Numbered from the stretch's first letter, positions 1-8,208 are shown. The stretch is 15,861 nt of DNA from CALKHQ01 sp050329975 (GCA_050329975.1 JBHJOG010000085.1:1-15861); one strand, 5' to 3'. A program made the numbers and translations. Notes: generated from the letters alone by a model not told the origin.

Positions 1-305
1 ATGGTGTCCTTCACTCCGATGGTCTTGCCGGACAGCGGACCTGCCGCCTCGGGTGCTGCGCGGACGCTGCAGCTGCGCACGACGCCGTTCAGCGGGTCCT
101 CTTCCGGCGACGGACGCGCCCCAGGGATACGCACGGCGGGCGTCACCTGGCGCAGCGGGTCCGGATACTGGTCGAGTTCGTCGTAGCCGGCGATCACGGC
201 GTCGACAATGGCGGGCAGCACGTCCAGCTCGTCGTCGTTGAGGTGGATGTGCGTCCGCTCCCCGATCTCCACCAGGTCGTCGATCGATGGCCTGCGCAGC
301 GTCAT
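1..305 (-). CDS. Amidase-signature-family amidase, N-terminal part (cut by window edge)
   Basis: Reading down from an ATG at 305-303 gives 101 uninterrupted codons that run off the left edge. The segment ends in PLSGKTIGVKDT; Lys99 fits the catalytic lysine of the Ser-cisSer-Lys triad of amidase-signature enzymes, which sits in a G-x-x-x-x-x-K-D-N/T context. The preceding 90 residues (a helical N-terminal region with AGYDELDQYP, then RPSPEEDPLNGVV) resemble the N-terminal arm of the amidase subgroup that includes the nitrile-hydratase-linked amidases of Rhodococcus. Members hydrolyse carboxamides to acid plus ammonia in the cytoplasm. A purine-rich AAGGGGG lies just upstream of the ATG, and the gene starts 47 bp after the VWA gene ends, on the same strand, so it is probably the last visible gene of that operon. 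The Ser-Gly-Gly-Ser core is outside the window, so activity and substrate cannot be judged. It is unrelated in fold to the AmiE-type amidase upstream. Confidence 0.8.
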   Translation of the reverse strand, partial: MTLRRPSIDDLVEIGERTHIHLNDDELDVLPAIVDAVIAGYDELDQYPDPLRQVTPAVRIPGARPSPEEDPLNGVVRSCSVRAAPEAAGPLSGKTIGVKDT

Positions 306-352
306 GACGAGCCCCCTTGCTTGTGCGCGGTCCGCGCGTTGCGATATCGGCC

Positions 353-2626
353 TCAGGCGGTGAGCCTGAAGTAGAGCATCGGCAGCTTCTCGGGCAGCCG
401 TTCGAGCCGGTCGATCTGGACGAAGTTGCGCCGGCCGAAGATGCGGGCGAGATAGCTGTCGCCGCCGCTGTCGAGCCCGACGCAGAAGGTGTCGATGCCC
501 TGTCCGGCGAGCCCGCTCACCGCGCGGCGGGCATCCTCGACCAGGTAGGTCCGGTCCTCGATGTCGATGTCCGAGGGCTCGCCGTCGGTCACCACCAGCA
601 GCAGCCGGCGATGGGTCAGCTGGCGGCCCAGGTCGACTCCGGCATGGCGCATCGCCGCACCGAGCCGGGTCGAGAGCTCACTTTCCAAGCCGGCCAGGCC
701 GGCGCGGGCCAGCGCGTCATAGGGTGCGTCGAAGTCCTTGATCCGCCGGTAGCGCACGTCGTCGCGCCGGTTGGAGCAGAAGGCAGCGATGGCGAACGGG
801 TCGCCGAGCCCGTCCATGGCGTGCGCCAGCAGCACCGCCGCCTCGCGTTCCACCTCCAGCACGCTGGAGCGGCCGCTGCGCACCCGGTCTCGGGTCGATT
901 CAGAGACGTCCAGCAGCAGCAGCACGGACAGGTCGCGGCTGCGCCGCTCGGCCCGTGAGAACACGCGCGGGTCCGGAGTCTCGCCGATCCGCCGGCTCAC
1001 CGCGGCGCCGATGCAGGCATCCAGGTCGAGCTGGTCGCCTTCGTGCTGCCGCTTCAGCCGCTGCGGCCGGCTGACCCGGGCCGAGCGGATCAGGCCGGTG
1101 ATCCGCGTCACCAGCCCGTGGTGGCGGTCGAGGATGTCGTCGATGCGCGCGGCGGGACCGGGTGTCGGCCGGTATTCGACCAGCGTGGTCCAGTCCGACC
1201 GCTCGCGGCCGGTCGCGTAGTCGTATTCGGGGTAGCGCGCCACCGGGATGCCGTCCGCCTGCAGCGGCTGCGGCGACAGGGACGCCACGTTCGGCGTCTC
1301 CTCGGGCTCCTCCTCACGGCGCTCGCGATCCGGCGGCGAGCGATCGTCCTCGTCCTGGCGCGCGATGCGGACCGACTCCATCACCAGCTCGGTTTCCTCG
1401 ATGTCCGCCGCCTGGTCGCCGAAGTCCCACAGCCCGAGGTTGTCGTCGCGATAGGGCGGCTCGACGATGTAGGACTTGGCGTTGAACTGGATCCGCATCT
1501 GGCCGAGGTCGTTGCCGAGCAGCCCGCCGATCCGCCGACTCACCGCCGGGTCGTGCCACTGGTCGCGCACTGCAAGAAACATCTCGCGGCCCTTGCGGAC
1601 CCAGCCGTCCAGATCGGCGAATTCGGGATCGATCAGGGCGCGCGACAGCCGCGCCAGCAGGCTCGGCGCCGTCGTCGCCCCGCTGGCCTGGGCGATGTGG
1701 AACGGCAGCCAGAGGCGCGCGAGGCCGGGGAATTCCTGCATCGCCAACTGCTCGACCCGCGCGTCCTCGATCAGCGAGACCAGGGCGACCTGCAGCGGCT
1801 TCAGCGACCCGATCGGGAAGGACGGCCCGGAATAGGTGAAGTGCGCCCCGATATGCGCCAGCGCCGCCCGGAACAGGTCCTCGGCCTGGCGGCCGCGGTA
1901 ACCCGGAAAGGTCGCCGGCATCCGGATGATGCCGCGCCCGAACCCGGCGCGCCGGCGCATCGGCGCCGGGGCGCTGAGGCTCGGCTCGCGGATCGGCACC
2001 CGGACGCGCCACAGGGCGGCCAGATAAGCCTTCAGCCGGCGGTCGACGTCGGTGAACAGCACGTCGCCGGACTCGCGCTGCAGCCAGCGCTCCGCCTCGG
2101 GATCCTCCAGCAGGAAGAACCGCAGCCGACGCTCGCGGTCGCTGCCTCCGGTCCGCACCCCGGCCAGCAGCCATGCCTCGAGCCGCGACACAGTGAGTCC
2201 GGCGATCAGCCGTTCCATCCGGTCCAGCACCGGGTCGACCGACTCCGGCGCCAGGGCTGCAAAGCGCTGGATCAGACTGAGCCAGGCGCGGAACCGGGCC
2301 AGATCCTGCAGCCGTTCGGCCACCTTGAGAGCCGCCCACGGCAAAGCCTCCGCCGCCTTCAGTCCGGCCTTGATCGCGACCGCGGACACGGTCTCCGCCA
2401 GTTCGATCGCGGCATCCGGCCCGACCAGCAGCGCGATATGCGGCGATTGCTGCACATAGGCGCTCAGCACATTGGGGCCGTAGCCGGCGCCCGAGAGCTT
2501 GCGCTGCGCCCTGAGCCAGCGCGCCGCCGCCTCCTCGGGAAACGCCCGCGCCGCGACCCTGCTCAGCGGACCAGGCTCGTCGCCGTCGCTCACCACTCGA
2601 AGGAAAGCCGGGCCGGGGTCCGCCAT
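353..2626 (-). CDS. VWA-domain protein of the CbbO/NorD type
   Basis: A 757-residue protein. Its C-terminal third is a von Willebrand A domain with a complete metal-ion-dependent adhesion site: D573-x-S575-x-S577 in LLLLDVSEST, Thr653 in STRLGAAMRH, and Asp681 in VTDGEPSD. Before it lie sequences typical of CbbO and NorD: YPEYDYATG (about 465-473) with a following W, and KRQHEGDQLDLDACI (about 525-539). Residues 424-444 form a charged Asp/Glu/Arg-rich linker. The N-terminal half is a helical region of unknown function, and the length fits CbbO-like proteins. In known systems this type partners a CbbQ/NorQ AAA+ ring and links it to its target: RuBisCO for CbbO, nitric oxide reductase for NorD. 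The AAA+ gene ends 14 bp upstream, so the two are surely co-expressed. No RuBisCO or nor gene is nearby. The target here is therefore inferred to be a product of the amidase/transporter operon. Confidence 0.88.
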   Translation of the reverse strand: MADPGPAFLRVVSDGDEPGPLSRVAARAFPEEAAARWLRAQRKLSGAGYGPNVLSAYVQQSPHIALLVGPDAAIELAETVSAVAIKAGLKAAEALPWAALKVAERLQDLARFRAWLSLIQRFAALAPESVDPVLDRMERLIAGLTVSRLEAWLLAGVRTGGSDRERRLRFFLLEDPEAERWLQRESGDVLFTDVDRRLKAYLAALWRVRVPIREPSLSAPAPMRRRAGFGRGIIRMPATFPGYRGRQAEDLFRAALAHIGAHFTYSGPSFPIGSLKPLQVALVSLIEDARVEQLAMQEFPGLARLWLPFHIAQASGATTAPSLLARLSRALIDPEFADLDGWVRKGREMFLAVRDQWHDPAVSRRIGGLLGNDLGQMRIQFNAKSYIVEPPYRDDNLGLWDFGDQAADIEETELVMESVRIARQDEDDRSPPDRERREEEPEETPNVASLSPQPLQADGIPVARYPEYDYATGRERSDWTTLVEYRPTPGPAARIDDILDRHHGLVTRITGLIRSARVSRPQRLKRQHEGDQLDLDACIGAAVSRRIGETPDPRVFSRAERRSRDLSVLLLLDVSESTRDRVRSGRSSVLEVEREAAVLLAHAMDGLGDPFAIAAFCSNRRDDVRYRRIKDFDAPYDALARAGLAGLESELSTRLGAAMRHAGVDLGRQLTHRRLLLVVTDGEPSDIDIEDRTYLVEDARRAVSGLAGQGIDTFCVGLDSGGDSYLARIFGRRNFVQIDRLERLPEKLPMLYFRLTA

Positions 2627-2640
2627 GGCTCAGGCGCCAA

Positions 2641-3438
2641 TCAGCCGCATGCGGCGATGGCCGAGGTCAGCGCGTCGCGGATGTCCGGGTCGTCGGTGAT
2701 CGGCAGCACCAGCGCGACCTGGCACGCCTCGCCCAGCGGCACGCCTTCGGCGGCGAGCTGGGCGGCATGAACCAGCATGCGGGTCGAGGCGCCCTCGTCC
2801 AGGCCATGGCCCTTCAGGTTGCGCGACCGCTCGGCGATGGTGACCAGGCGGCGCGACAGGGCCGGGTCCACTCCCGCCTCATGGGCGACGATCTCGGCTT
2901 CCACCTCGGCCTTGGGGTAACCGAACTCGATGGCGCCGAAGCGCTGCTTGGTCGATTCCTTCAGGTCCTTGAGCACGCTCTGGTAGCCTGGGTTGTAGGA
3001 GATCACCAGCTGGAAGCCCGGGTGGGCGTGGACAAGCTCGTTGCGCTTCTCCAGCGGAAGCATCCGCCGCTCGTCGGTGAGGGAATGGATGACGACGGTC
3101 GTGTCCTGGCGCGCCTCAACGATCTCGTCCAGGTAGCAGATCGCGCCGTGGCGGACCGCCATCGTCAGCGGGCCATCGTGCCAGACGGTGCCGTCCGCTT
3201 CCAGCAGGAAGCGCCCGACCAGGTCCGAGGCCGTCATGTCCTCGTGGCAGGACACGGTGATCAGGGGAATCTTCAGCCGCCACGCCATGTGCTCGATGAA
3301 GCGGGTCTTGCCGCAGCCGGTCGGGCCTTTCAGCATCATCGGCATCCGGCGGGCGTAGGCAGCCTGGTACAGCGCCACCTCGTTGCCGATCGGGCGATAG
3401 TAAGGCTCCTGCCCGATCAGGTACTGCTCTATCGCCAT
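2641..3438 (-). CDS. MoxR-type AAA+ ATPase of the CbbQ/NirQ/NorQ family
   Basis: A 265-residue protein beginning MAIEQYLIGQEPYYRP, the usual opening of CbbQ/NorQ proteins. That is why I chose the ATG at 3438 over an upstream ATG at 3516, which would add 26 unrelated residues and run through a palindrome. Walker A is GPTGCGKT (38-45). The family hallmark CHEDMTASDLVGR follows at about 64-76. Walker B is CYLDEI (101-106) with Asp104-Glu105. The C-terminal half is the lid and small helical domain. These proteins form hexameric rings that use ATP to remodel or activate a partner enzyme through a VWA protein, which here is the next gene. The amidase gene lies 87 bp upstream. The Pseudomonas ami operon also contains an ATPase gene (amiB) next to amiE, so an ATPase beside this amidase has a loose precedent. 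The ribosome binding site is weak, which may mean lower expression than the amidase. Confidence 0.92.
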   Translation of the reverse strand: MAIEQYLIGQEPYYRPIGNEVALYQAAYARRMPMMLKGPTGCGKTRFIEHMAWRLKIPLITVSCHEDMTASDLVGRFLLEADGTVWHDGPLTMAVRHGAICYLDEIVEARQDTTVVIHSLTDERRMLPLEKRNELVHAHPGFQLVISYNPGYQSVLKDLKESTKQRFGAIEFGYPKAEVEAEIVAHEAGVDPALSRRLVTIAERSRNLKGHGLDEGASTRMLVHAAQLAAEGVPLGEACQVALVLPITDDPDIRDALTSAIAACG

Positions 3439-3480
3439 CGTTCGATCACAACGCACATTCCCAATCGGCACCGCCATCGG

Positions 3481-3510
3481 CGATGGAGCGTGGCGCGCCA
3501 CGCTCCATCG
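3481..3510. terminator. 30-bp perfect palindrome between amidase and AAA+ genes
   Basis: The 15-base arm CGATGGAGCGTGGCG is followed at once by its exact reverse complement, so all 30 bases form a perfect inverted repeat. GCACCG (3468-3473) and CGGTGC (3509-3514) could extend the stem around a bulge. It sits 15 bp after the amidase stop codon and 42 bp before the AAA+ start. As RNA it would form a strong GC-rich hairpin. There is no clear T-run after it on the minus strand, so partial termination or protection of the amidase mRNA end is more likely than full termination. A protein-binding site is the other possibility. Confidence 0.6.
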
Positions 3511-3525
3511 GTGCAAAGGCCTGCA

Positions 3526-4566
3526 TCAGCGATGGGCGGCCGTCTTCTGGTTCGGGATACCGTCCATCGGGCATTCCTCGGTGCCCACCGTCGTGCGCGT
3601 GATCGCCTCGACCGCCTCGCGCGTGCCTTCCGGATCGGTGATCCACTTCTTGTAGAAGTCATAGGGGCAGGCCGCCAGGCCGCGATCGCCGTCGCCCGAG
3701 TTGATCATGCCCGTGTAGCCGCGGTGCAGCAGCTTGAACAGGTGGTTCTGCGACTGCATGTTCTGGCGGGCATCCCGGATCGCGCTGACCGAGAGCTGGG
3801 CATATTGGATGCCGTTCTCCTCCTCGGCGCATTCGCCCAGCGTCCGCCCGTCGAAACCGACGATCGCCGAGTGGCCGAAATAGGAATAGACGCCGTCGAA
3901 GCCGGCGGCGTTGGCGACCGCGACATAGGTGTTGTTCGCCCATGCCATCGCCTTGGCCATGATCACCTGCTGCTCCTTGGCCGGATACATGTAGCCCTGG
4001 CAGCGCACGATGAGTTCGGCGCCCTTCATCGCGCAGTCGCGCCAGATTTCCGGGTAGTTGCCGTCGTCGCAGATGATCAGACTGATCTTCATGCCCTTCG
4101 GACCATCGGACACGTAGGTGCAGTTGCCGGGATACCAGCCTTCGATCGGCACCCAGGGCATGATCTTGCGGTACTTCTGGACGATCTCGCCCTGGTCGTT
4201 CATCAGGATCAAGGTGTTGTAGGGCGCCTTGTTCGGGTGCTCCTCGTGGCGCTCGCCGGTGAGCGAGAACACGCCCCAGCAGCGCGCCTTGCGGCAGGCC
4301 GCCGCGAAGATGTCGGTCTCCGGGCCCGGCACCGAGGAGGCGGTCTCGTACATCTCCTTCTCGTCGTACATGATCCCGTGGGTGCTGTACTCGGGGAAGA
4401 TGCAGAGGTCCATGCCGGGAAGGCCGATCTTCATGCCTTCCATCATCTCCGCGATCTTGCGCGCGTTGGCCAGCACCTCGTCTTTCGTGTGCATGCGCGG
4501 CATCTTGTAGTTGACGACCGCGACCCCGACCGTGTCGTTGCTGCTCGAGATATCACCGTGGTACAT
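3526..4566 (-). CDS. amiE: Aliphatic amidase (nitrilase superfamily)
   Basis: A 346-residue protein, the same length as Pseudomonas aeruginosa AmiE and alignable with it without gaps from MYHGDISSSNDTVGVAVVNY onward. The enzyme hydrolyses short aliphatic amides such as acetamide and propionamide to the acid and ammonia in the cytoplasm, through a cysteine acyl-enzyme. The catalytic triad is intact: Glu59 in FPEYS, Lys134 in KYRKIMPW, and Cys166 in SLIICDDGNYPE. The nearby PWVPIEGW has Val139 where I recall Cys in the Pseudomonas protein; this is next to the active site and might affect substrate choice. The start is backed by a strong Shine-Dalgarno, GGAGGAAGGAG (complement of 4574-4584). The gene follows urtE after a 115-bp gap and precedes the AAA+/VWA pair. 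A formamidase (AmiF) is the main alternative, but the N-terminal and C-terminal sequence favour AmiE. Confidence 0.95.
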   Translation of the reverse strand: MYHGDISSSNDTVGVAVVNYKMPRMHTKDEVLANARKIAEMMEGMKIGLPGMDLCIFPEYSTHGIMYDEKEMYETASSVPGPETDIFAAACRKARCWGVFSLTGERHEEHPNKAPYNTLILMNDQGEIVQKYRKIMPWVPIEGWYPGNCTYVSDGPKGMKISLIICDDGNYPEIWRDCAMKGAELIVRCQGYMYPAKEQQVIMAKAMAWANNTYVAVANAAGFDGVYSYFGHSAIVGFDGRTLGECAEEENGIQYAQLSVSAIRDARQNMQSQNHLFKLLHRGYTGMINSGDGDRGLAACPYDFYKKWITDPEGTREAVEAITRTTVGTEECPMDGIPNQKTAAHR

Positions 4567-4681
4567 GACGCGTCTCCTTCCTCCGATTGTCGACCCGTGC
4601 GACCAGTGTCGCCGGGCGAACGGTTCCGGTCCAGTCCATCCGACTTCAAGCGCCCGTGAAGGACCGCGGCTGCGCCAGCGG

Positions 4682-5374
4682 TCACATCATGTGTTTGCCC
4701 ACGACCTCGTCGCTCAGGTCCTCGACCGGGCCGGTCGCAACGACGCTGCCCTTGACCATCATCGCGAACCGATGGGCCGCCGCGCGCGCGAAGGCGACGT
4801 TCTGCTCGACGAGCAGGATCGTCAAGCCGAGGGCGCTGTTGAGCTTGCGAATGGCGTCCTCGATCAGCTCGACGACATTGGGCTGGATGCCCTCGGTCGG
4901 CTCGTCGAGCAGCAGCACCTTCGGCTCGGCGGCAAGCGCACGCGCGATGGCGAGCTGCTGCTGCTGCCCGCCCGAAAGCAGGCCGCCGGGCTTGCCCATG
5001 TTGTCGCGCAGGTAAGGAAACAGCTCGAGGACCAGTTCAGGCACCCGCCGCGGCACACCGGGACGCGCAAATGCGCCCATCAGGATGTTCTCGCGCACGG
5101 TGAAGTCGGGGATGATCTCGCGCCCCTGCGGCACATAGGCAATGCCGGCGCGGGCTCGCTCGAAGGTCGGGTGTTTCGTCAGCTCCACGTCGCCGAGCCG
5201 GATCGAGCCGTGGGTGCGGTCGGTCAGGCCCATGATGGTGCGCATCAGCGTGGTCTTGCCGACGCCGTTGCGGCCGAGGATGGCGACGATCTGGCCCGTG
5301 CCCGCGTCCAGCGACAGATCGTGCAGGATCTGGCTGCGGCCGTAGAAGCTGTCGACCTCCCGGAGCGCCAGCAT
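4682..5374 (-). CDS. urtE: Urea/amide ABC transporter ATP-binding protein UrtE
   Basis: A 230-residue ABC ATPase of the LivF/UrtE branch, one of the two cytoplasmic motors of a branched-chain-type (HAAT) importer. Walker A GRNGVGKTT (34-42), Q-loop YVPQGRE (about 80-86), signature LSGGQQQQLAIARAL (133-147) and Walker B LLLDEPTEGIQP (154-165) are all present. The run of four glutamines and the TEGIQP ending of Walker B match UrtE proteins. LLVEQN near 187-192 has Gln where many ABC proteins have His, which is normal for this branch. The start was chosen because MLALREVDSFYG matches the family N terminus and its ATG shares one base with the urtD stop (TGATG), giving translational coupling. The open frame extends about 97 codons further upstream, but that part is only urtD read in another frame. 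Confidence 0.93.
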   Translation of the reverse strand: MLALREVDSFYGRSQILHDLSLDAGTGQIVAILGRNGVGKTTLMRTIMGLTDRTHGSIRLGDVELTKHPTFERARAGIAYVPQGREIIPDFTVRENILMGAFARPGVPRRVPELVLELFPYLRDNMGKPGGLLSGGQQQQLAIARALAAEPKVLLLDEPTEGIQPNVVELIEDAIRKLNSALGLTILLVEQNVAFARAAAHRFAMMVKGSVVATGPVEDLSDEVVGKHMM

Positions 5375-6123
5375 CAGTGGATTCCGCCGCTGCCGAGATA
5401 GGCGTCCTTGACCGCGGGATTGGTCTCGATCTCGTGGACCGTTCCCTCGGCAAGCTTCCTGCCCAGATGCATCACCGTGATCTGGTTTGCAATCTCCCGC
5501 ACGAAGCTCATGTCGTGCTCCACCACCAGGATGGTGTGCGTGCCCTTCATGCTGTTGACGATGCGCGAGGTTTTCAGCGTCTCGGCATGGGTCATCCCGG
5601 CGGTGGGCTCGTCGAGCATGATGATCTTCGGGTCCTGGATCATCAGCATGCCGAGCTCCAGCCACTGGGTCTCGCCGTGGGACAGGGTCCCGGCGAGAGC
5701 GCTCTGCCTGTCGCGGAGCTCGATGACGCCGAGGATGCGATCCACCTCCGCGCGCCGCGCCGCGGGCAGGCTGATGCCGAGGTTGCCGAACACGTTCTTG
5801 CGCACCGTCGCGGCCACGCTCAGGTTCTGCAGGACGGTGAGGCCCCGGAACACGCTCGGGATCTGGAACTTGCGGCCGACCCCGGCGCGGGCGATCTGGT
5901 GCTCCTGCTTGTTGGTGATATCGACGTCGTGCAGGTAGACCCGCCCGCCGGTCGACTTCGTCCTGCCGCTGATCAGGTCCATCAGCGTCGTCTTCCCGGC
6001 GCCATTGGCGCCGATCAGCACCCGCAGCTCCCCTTCCGCGACATCCATCGAGAACCCGTCCACGGCCTTGAACCCGCCGTAGTCGAGTTCGAGCTGATCG
6101 ACCTTCAGGGCAACCCTGGCCAT
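5374..6123 (-). CDS. urtD: Urea/amide ABC transporter ATP-binding protein UrtD
   Basis: A 249-residue ABC ATPase of the LivG/UrtD branch, the second motor subunit of the importer. Walker A is GANGAGKTT (38-46). The signature is LSHGETQWLELGML (147-160), close to the SHGQKQWLE form that marks UrtD rather than LivG. Walker B is IIMLDEPTAGMTHAET (167-182), and the switch histidine is His203 in VVEHDM. The start at 6123 has GGCGGG just upstream and gives the normal N terminus; an upstream ATG at 6168 would lie inside urtC. The gene starts 7 bp after urtC ends and shares one base with urtE. Confidence 0.93.
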   Translation of the reverse strand: MARVALKVDQLELDYGGFKAVDGFSMDVAEGELRVLIGANGAGKTTLMDLISGRTKSTGGRVYLHDVDITNKQEHQIARAGVGRKFQIPSVFRGLTVLQNLSVAATVRKNVFGNLGISLPAARRAEVDRILGVIELRDRQSALAGTLSHGETQWLELGMLMIQDPKIIMLDEPTAGMTHAETLKTSRIVNSMKGTHTILVVEHDMSFVREIANQITVMHLGRKLAEGTVHEIETNPAVKDAYLGSGGIH

Positions 6124-6130
6124 GGCCCGC

Positions 6131-7270
6131 CTACACGTCCTGGGCGATCGTGGTCGATTTGCCGGCATCGCGCTTGCGGATGCCGAGCAGTCGATCGACT
6201 ACGTCGTTGGCGAAACCGGCAAGGCCGCGCGGGAGGAACAGCACGACCAGGACGAACAGGATGCCGATCATCGCCTTCCAGGCCTCGACCAGTTCCTGTG
6301 TCTCGCTGGCCGATGCCTCGATGATGTTGATAAGGATCGCACCGATGCACGCGCCGAGCAGCGAGCCCCGGCCGCCGACCGCGGCCCATACCACCATGGT
6401 GATGGAGAAGCTGAGGTCCATGAATGTCGGCGAGGCGAACTCCGACGCCATCACGAACAGCATGCCGGCCAGGCCCGCGATGCCGGCGGAGACAGCGAAG
6501 AAGAAAGTCTGGTAGTGGGCGATGTTGAAGCCGAGGAAGCGCGCCCGGGTCTCGTCGTCGCGTATCGACTGCAGGATCAGTCCGGCGCGGGTTCCCACCA
6601 GCCAGCGCGTCAGCATCAGCACCAGCGCGGCCGCCACCGCGATCACGTAATAGGTTTCGACGAAATAGGGGTCGAGTTCCAGCCCGCCCACCGTGAACCA
6701 GCCCAGGTCGGTCAGCCCGTTGAAGCCGTTGGTCAGCGGCTGGGCATCGATCACCAGCAGCCGGACCAGCAGGACCAGCGCCAGCGTGATGATGGCGACG
6801 AACACGCCGGAGATGCGCAGCCGGAACAGGATGTAGCCGACGATGACGGCCAGCAGGACCGGCAGCGCGATGCCCATGAAGACGCCGAACCACTGGTTCT
6901 GGAACGGAATCCACAGGAAGGATCCCTGGTTGATACAGCACAGGTCGATGGGCGCGTTCGGCTCCGCGTTCCACATCATGAAGTCTGGTATCGGCTGGTC
7001 GGACCCCTGGGCGAGGCTGGTCGGGCTGGCCAGCTTCAGCGACATCGCGAGCATGTAGGCGCCCAGCCCGAAGAACAGGCCCTGGCCGAGGTTGAGGATG
7101 CCGGCATATCCCCAGGAGAGCGAGATGGCGATCCCGAGCATGCCGTAAACCAGGTATTTGGAGATCCGGTTCAGCCAGAACACGTTGTCGAGAAACGTCG
7201 GCAACAGCAGGATCGTGGCGATAAACGCCAGATAGGCGCCGTACTCGAAATAGCGTTTGCCCGATCGCAC
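6131..7270 (-). CDS. urtC: Urea/amide ABC transporter permease UrtC
   Basis: A 379-residue inner-membrane permease of the LivM/UrtC type with about ten hydrophobic segments. GYAGILNLGQGLFFGLGAY (about 54-72) is the conserved segment of these permeases, and SIRDDETRARFLGFN is the cytoplasmic coupling loop that meets the ATPases. A periplasmic stretch after the second or third segment (near QPIPDFMMWN) is typical of UrtC and absent from most LivM. The start is GTG at 7270, one base after the urtB TGA. No better ATG exists nearby, and the first residues (MRSGKRYFEYGAYLAF) lead straight into the first membrane helix. It pairs with UrtB to form the channel. Confidence 0.92.
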   Translation of the reverse strand: MRSGKRYFEYGAYLAFIATILLLPTFLDNVFWLNRISKYLVYGMLGIAISLSWGYAGILNLGQGLFFGLGAYMLAMSLKLASPTSLAQGSDQPIPDFMMWNAEPNAPIDLCCINQGSFLWIPFQNQWFGVFMGIALPVLLAVIVGYILFRLRISGVFVAIITLALVLLVRLLVIDAQPLTNGFNGLTDLGWFTVGGLELDPYFVETYYVIAVAAALVLMLTRWLVGTRAGLILQSIRDDETRARFLGFNIAHYQTFFFAVSAGIAGLAGMLFVMASEFASPTFMDLSFSITMVVWAAVGGRGSLLGACIGAILINIIEASASETQELVEAWKAMIGILFVLVVLFLPRGLAGFANDVVDRLLGIRKRDAGKSTTIAQDV

Positions 7271-7271
7271 G

Positions 7272-8165
7272 TCAGCGCCCCTTGAACGAGAACAGGCCCT
7301 TGGGCCGCCACATGATCACGATGATGACCAGCCCGAACACGAAGGCGCGCGCCAGGATGTCGTTGTAGACGGTGGCGACGATGCCGTTGACCTGGCCGAG
7401 GCCGATAGACGCCACCAGCGTGCCAAGCAGGCTGCCGACACCGCCGACGACCACGACCAGGAAGCCATCGACGACCATCGAGGTCCCCATGTCCGGGAAC
7501 ACGGTCTTGAACCCGGACATCATGACGCCGGCGACGCCGGCGAGGCCGGACCCGTAGGCGAAGGTCAGCGCGTTGACCCGCTTGACGTTGATGCCGCAGG
7601 AAGCCGCCATCTGCGGATTGCGCATGATCGCGCGAACCTGCTGGCCGCTGGCGGTGCGATACATCAGCCACCACGTCAGCAGCGTCAGCGCGACGGTCAG
7701 GACGATGATGAAGCTGCGATAGGGCTGCAGCAGGAACCCGCCGATCGGGATCGGCTCGCTGAGCGCCGGCGGCACCGTGACGTTCTGCAGCCCAGCCCCA
7801 AGGCCGGGCACATGGATGTCGAAGAAGATGAGGCCGAACTCGAGCCTGACGCACTGCTGGATCAGGATCCCGATACCCCATGTTGCGAGCAGGGTGTCGA
7901 GCAGGCGGCCGTAAAGCTGGCGTACGACGAGCCGCTCGATCAGCAGCCCGATCAGCGCGGCGACGACGAAGGCGACCGGCAGGGCGAACAGCAGGTTCAG
8001 CCCGAGATGGGTCTGCACCATCACCGTGGTGTAGGCGCCGATCATCACCATCTCGCCATGGGCCATGTTGATGACGCCCATGGACCCATAGATGATCGAC
8101 AGTCCGAGCGCGATCAGCAACAGGATCGAGCCCAGGCTCAGGCCGATGAAGATGACTTCTGCCAT
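7272..8165 (-). CDS. urtB: Urea/amide ABC transporter permease UrtB
   Basis: A 297-residue LivH/UrtB-type permease with about eight hydrophobic segments. Markers are IIYGSMGVINMAHGEMVMIG (about 24-43), the coupling loop AIMRNPQMAASCGIN, and the C-terminal IVIMWRPKGLF. The start at 8165 (MAEVIFIGLSLG) has GCGGGGA 6-12 bases upstream. An ATG at 8210 would add 15 polar residues and cut through the hairpin at 8183-8208, so I rejected it. Many proteobacterial UrtB proteins carry a long N-terminal periplasmic extension (over 500 residues in all); this one is the short form, also seen in amide/urea carriers such as FmdE. Confidence 0.92.
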   Translation of the reverse strand: MAEVIFIGLSLGSILLLIALGLSIIYGSMGVINMAHGEMVMIGAYTTVMVQTHLGLNLLFALPVAFVVAALIGLLIERLVVRQLYGRLLDTLLATWGIGILIQQCVRLEFGLIFFDIHVPGLGAGLQNVTVPPALSEPIPIGGFLLQPYRSFIIVLTVALTLLTWWLMYRTASGQQVRAIMRNPQMAASCGINVKRVNALTFAYGSGLAGVAGVMMSGFKTVFPDMGTSMVVDGFLVVVVGGVGSLLGTLVASIGLGQVNGIVATVYNDILARAFVFGLVIIVIMWRPKGLFSFKGR

Positions 8166-8182
8166 TCGGGTCCCCGCCGTCC

Positions 8183-8208
8183 GGGCCGGCGCGCTGGCGC
8201 GCCGGCCC
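8183..8208 (-). terminator. Strong hairpin between urtA and urtB
   Basis: GGGCCGGCGCGC (8183-8194) and its exact reverse complement (8197-8208) are separated only by TG, giving a 12-bp all-GC stem, in practice 11 bp with a four-base loop. It lies 17 bp after the urtA stop and 17 bp before the urtB start. No T-run follows on the minus strand. Hairpins in this position, right after a binding-protein gene, commonly stabilise the upstream mRNA or cause partial termination, so that the binding protein is made in excess over the membrane parts. That role here is inferred. Confidence 0.65.

Noticed and set aside
2644..2655. GCCGCATGCGGC perfect 12-bp palindrome at the end of the AAA+ gene
   Set aside because: Short, within coding sequence, and likely by chance in GC-rich DNA.
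317..4659. Long plus-strand open frames (to 958, 1043-2770, 2767-4659) opposite the AAA+/VWA and amidase genes
   Set aside because: Low-complexity Arg/Ala/Val/His-rich translations with no family motifs; they mirror high-GC codons of the well-supported minus-strand genes.
4567..4681. 115-bp gap between urtE and amiE searched for a separate amiE promoter or terminator
   Set aside because: Apart from the strong amiE ribosome site I saw no clear -35/-10 pair or stable stem.
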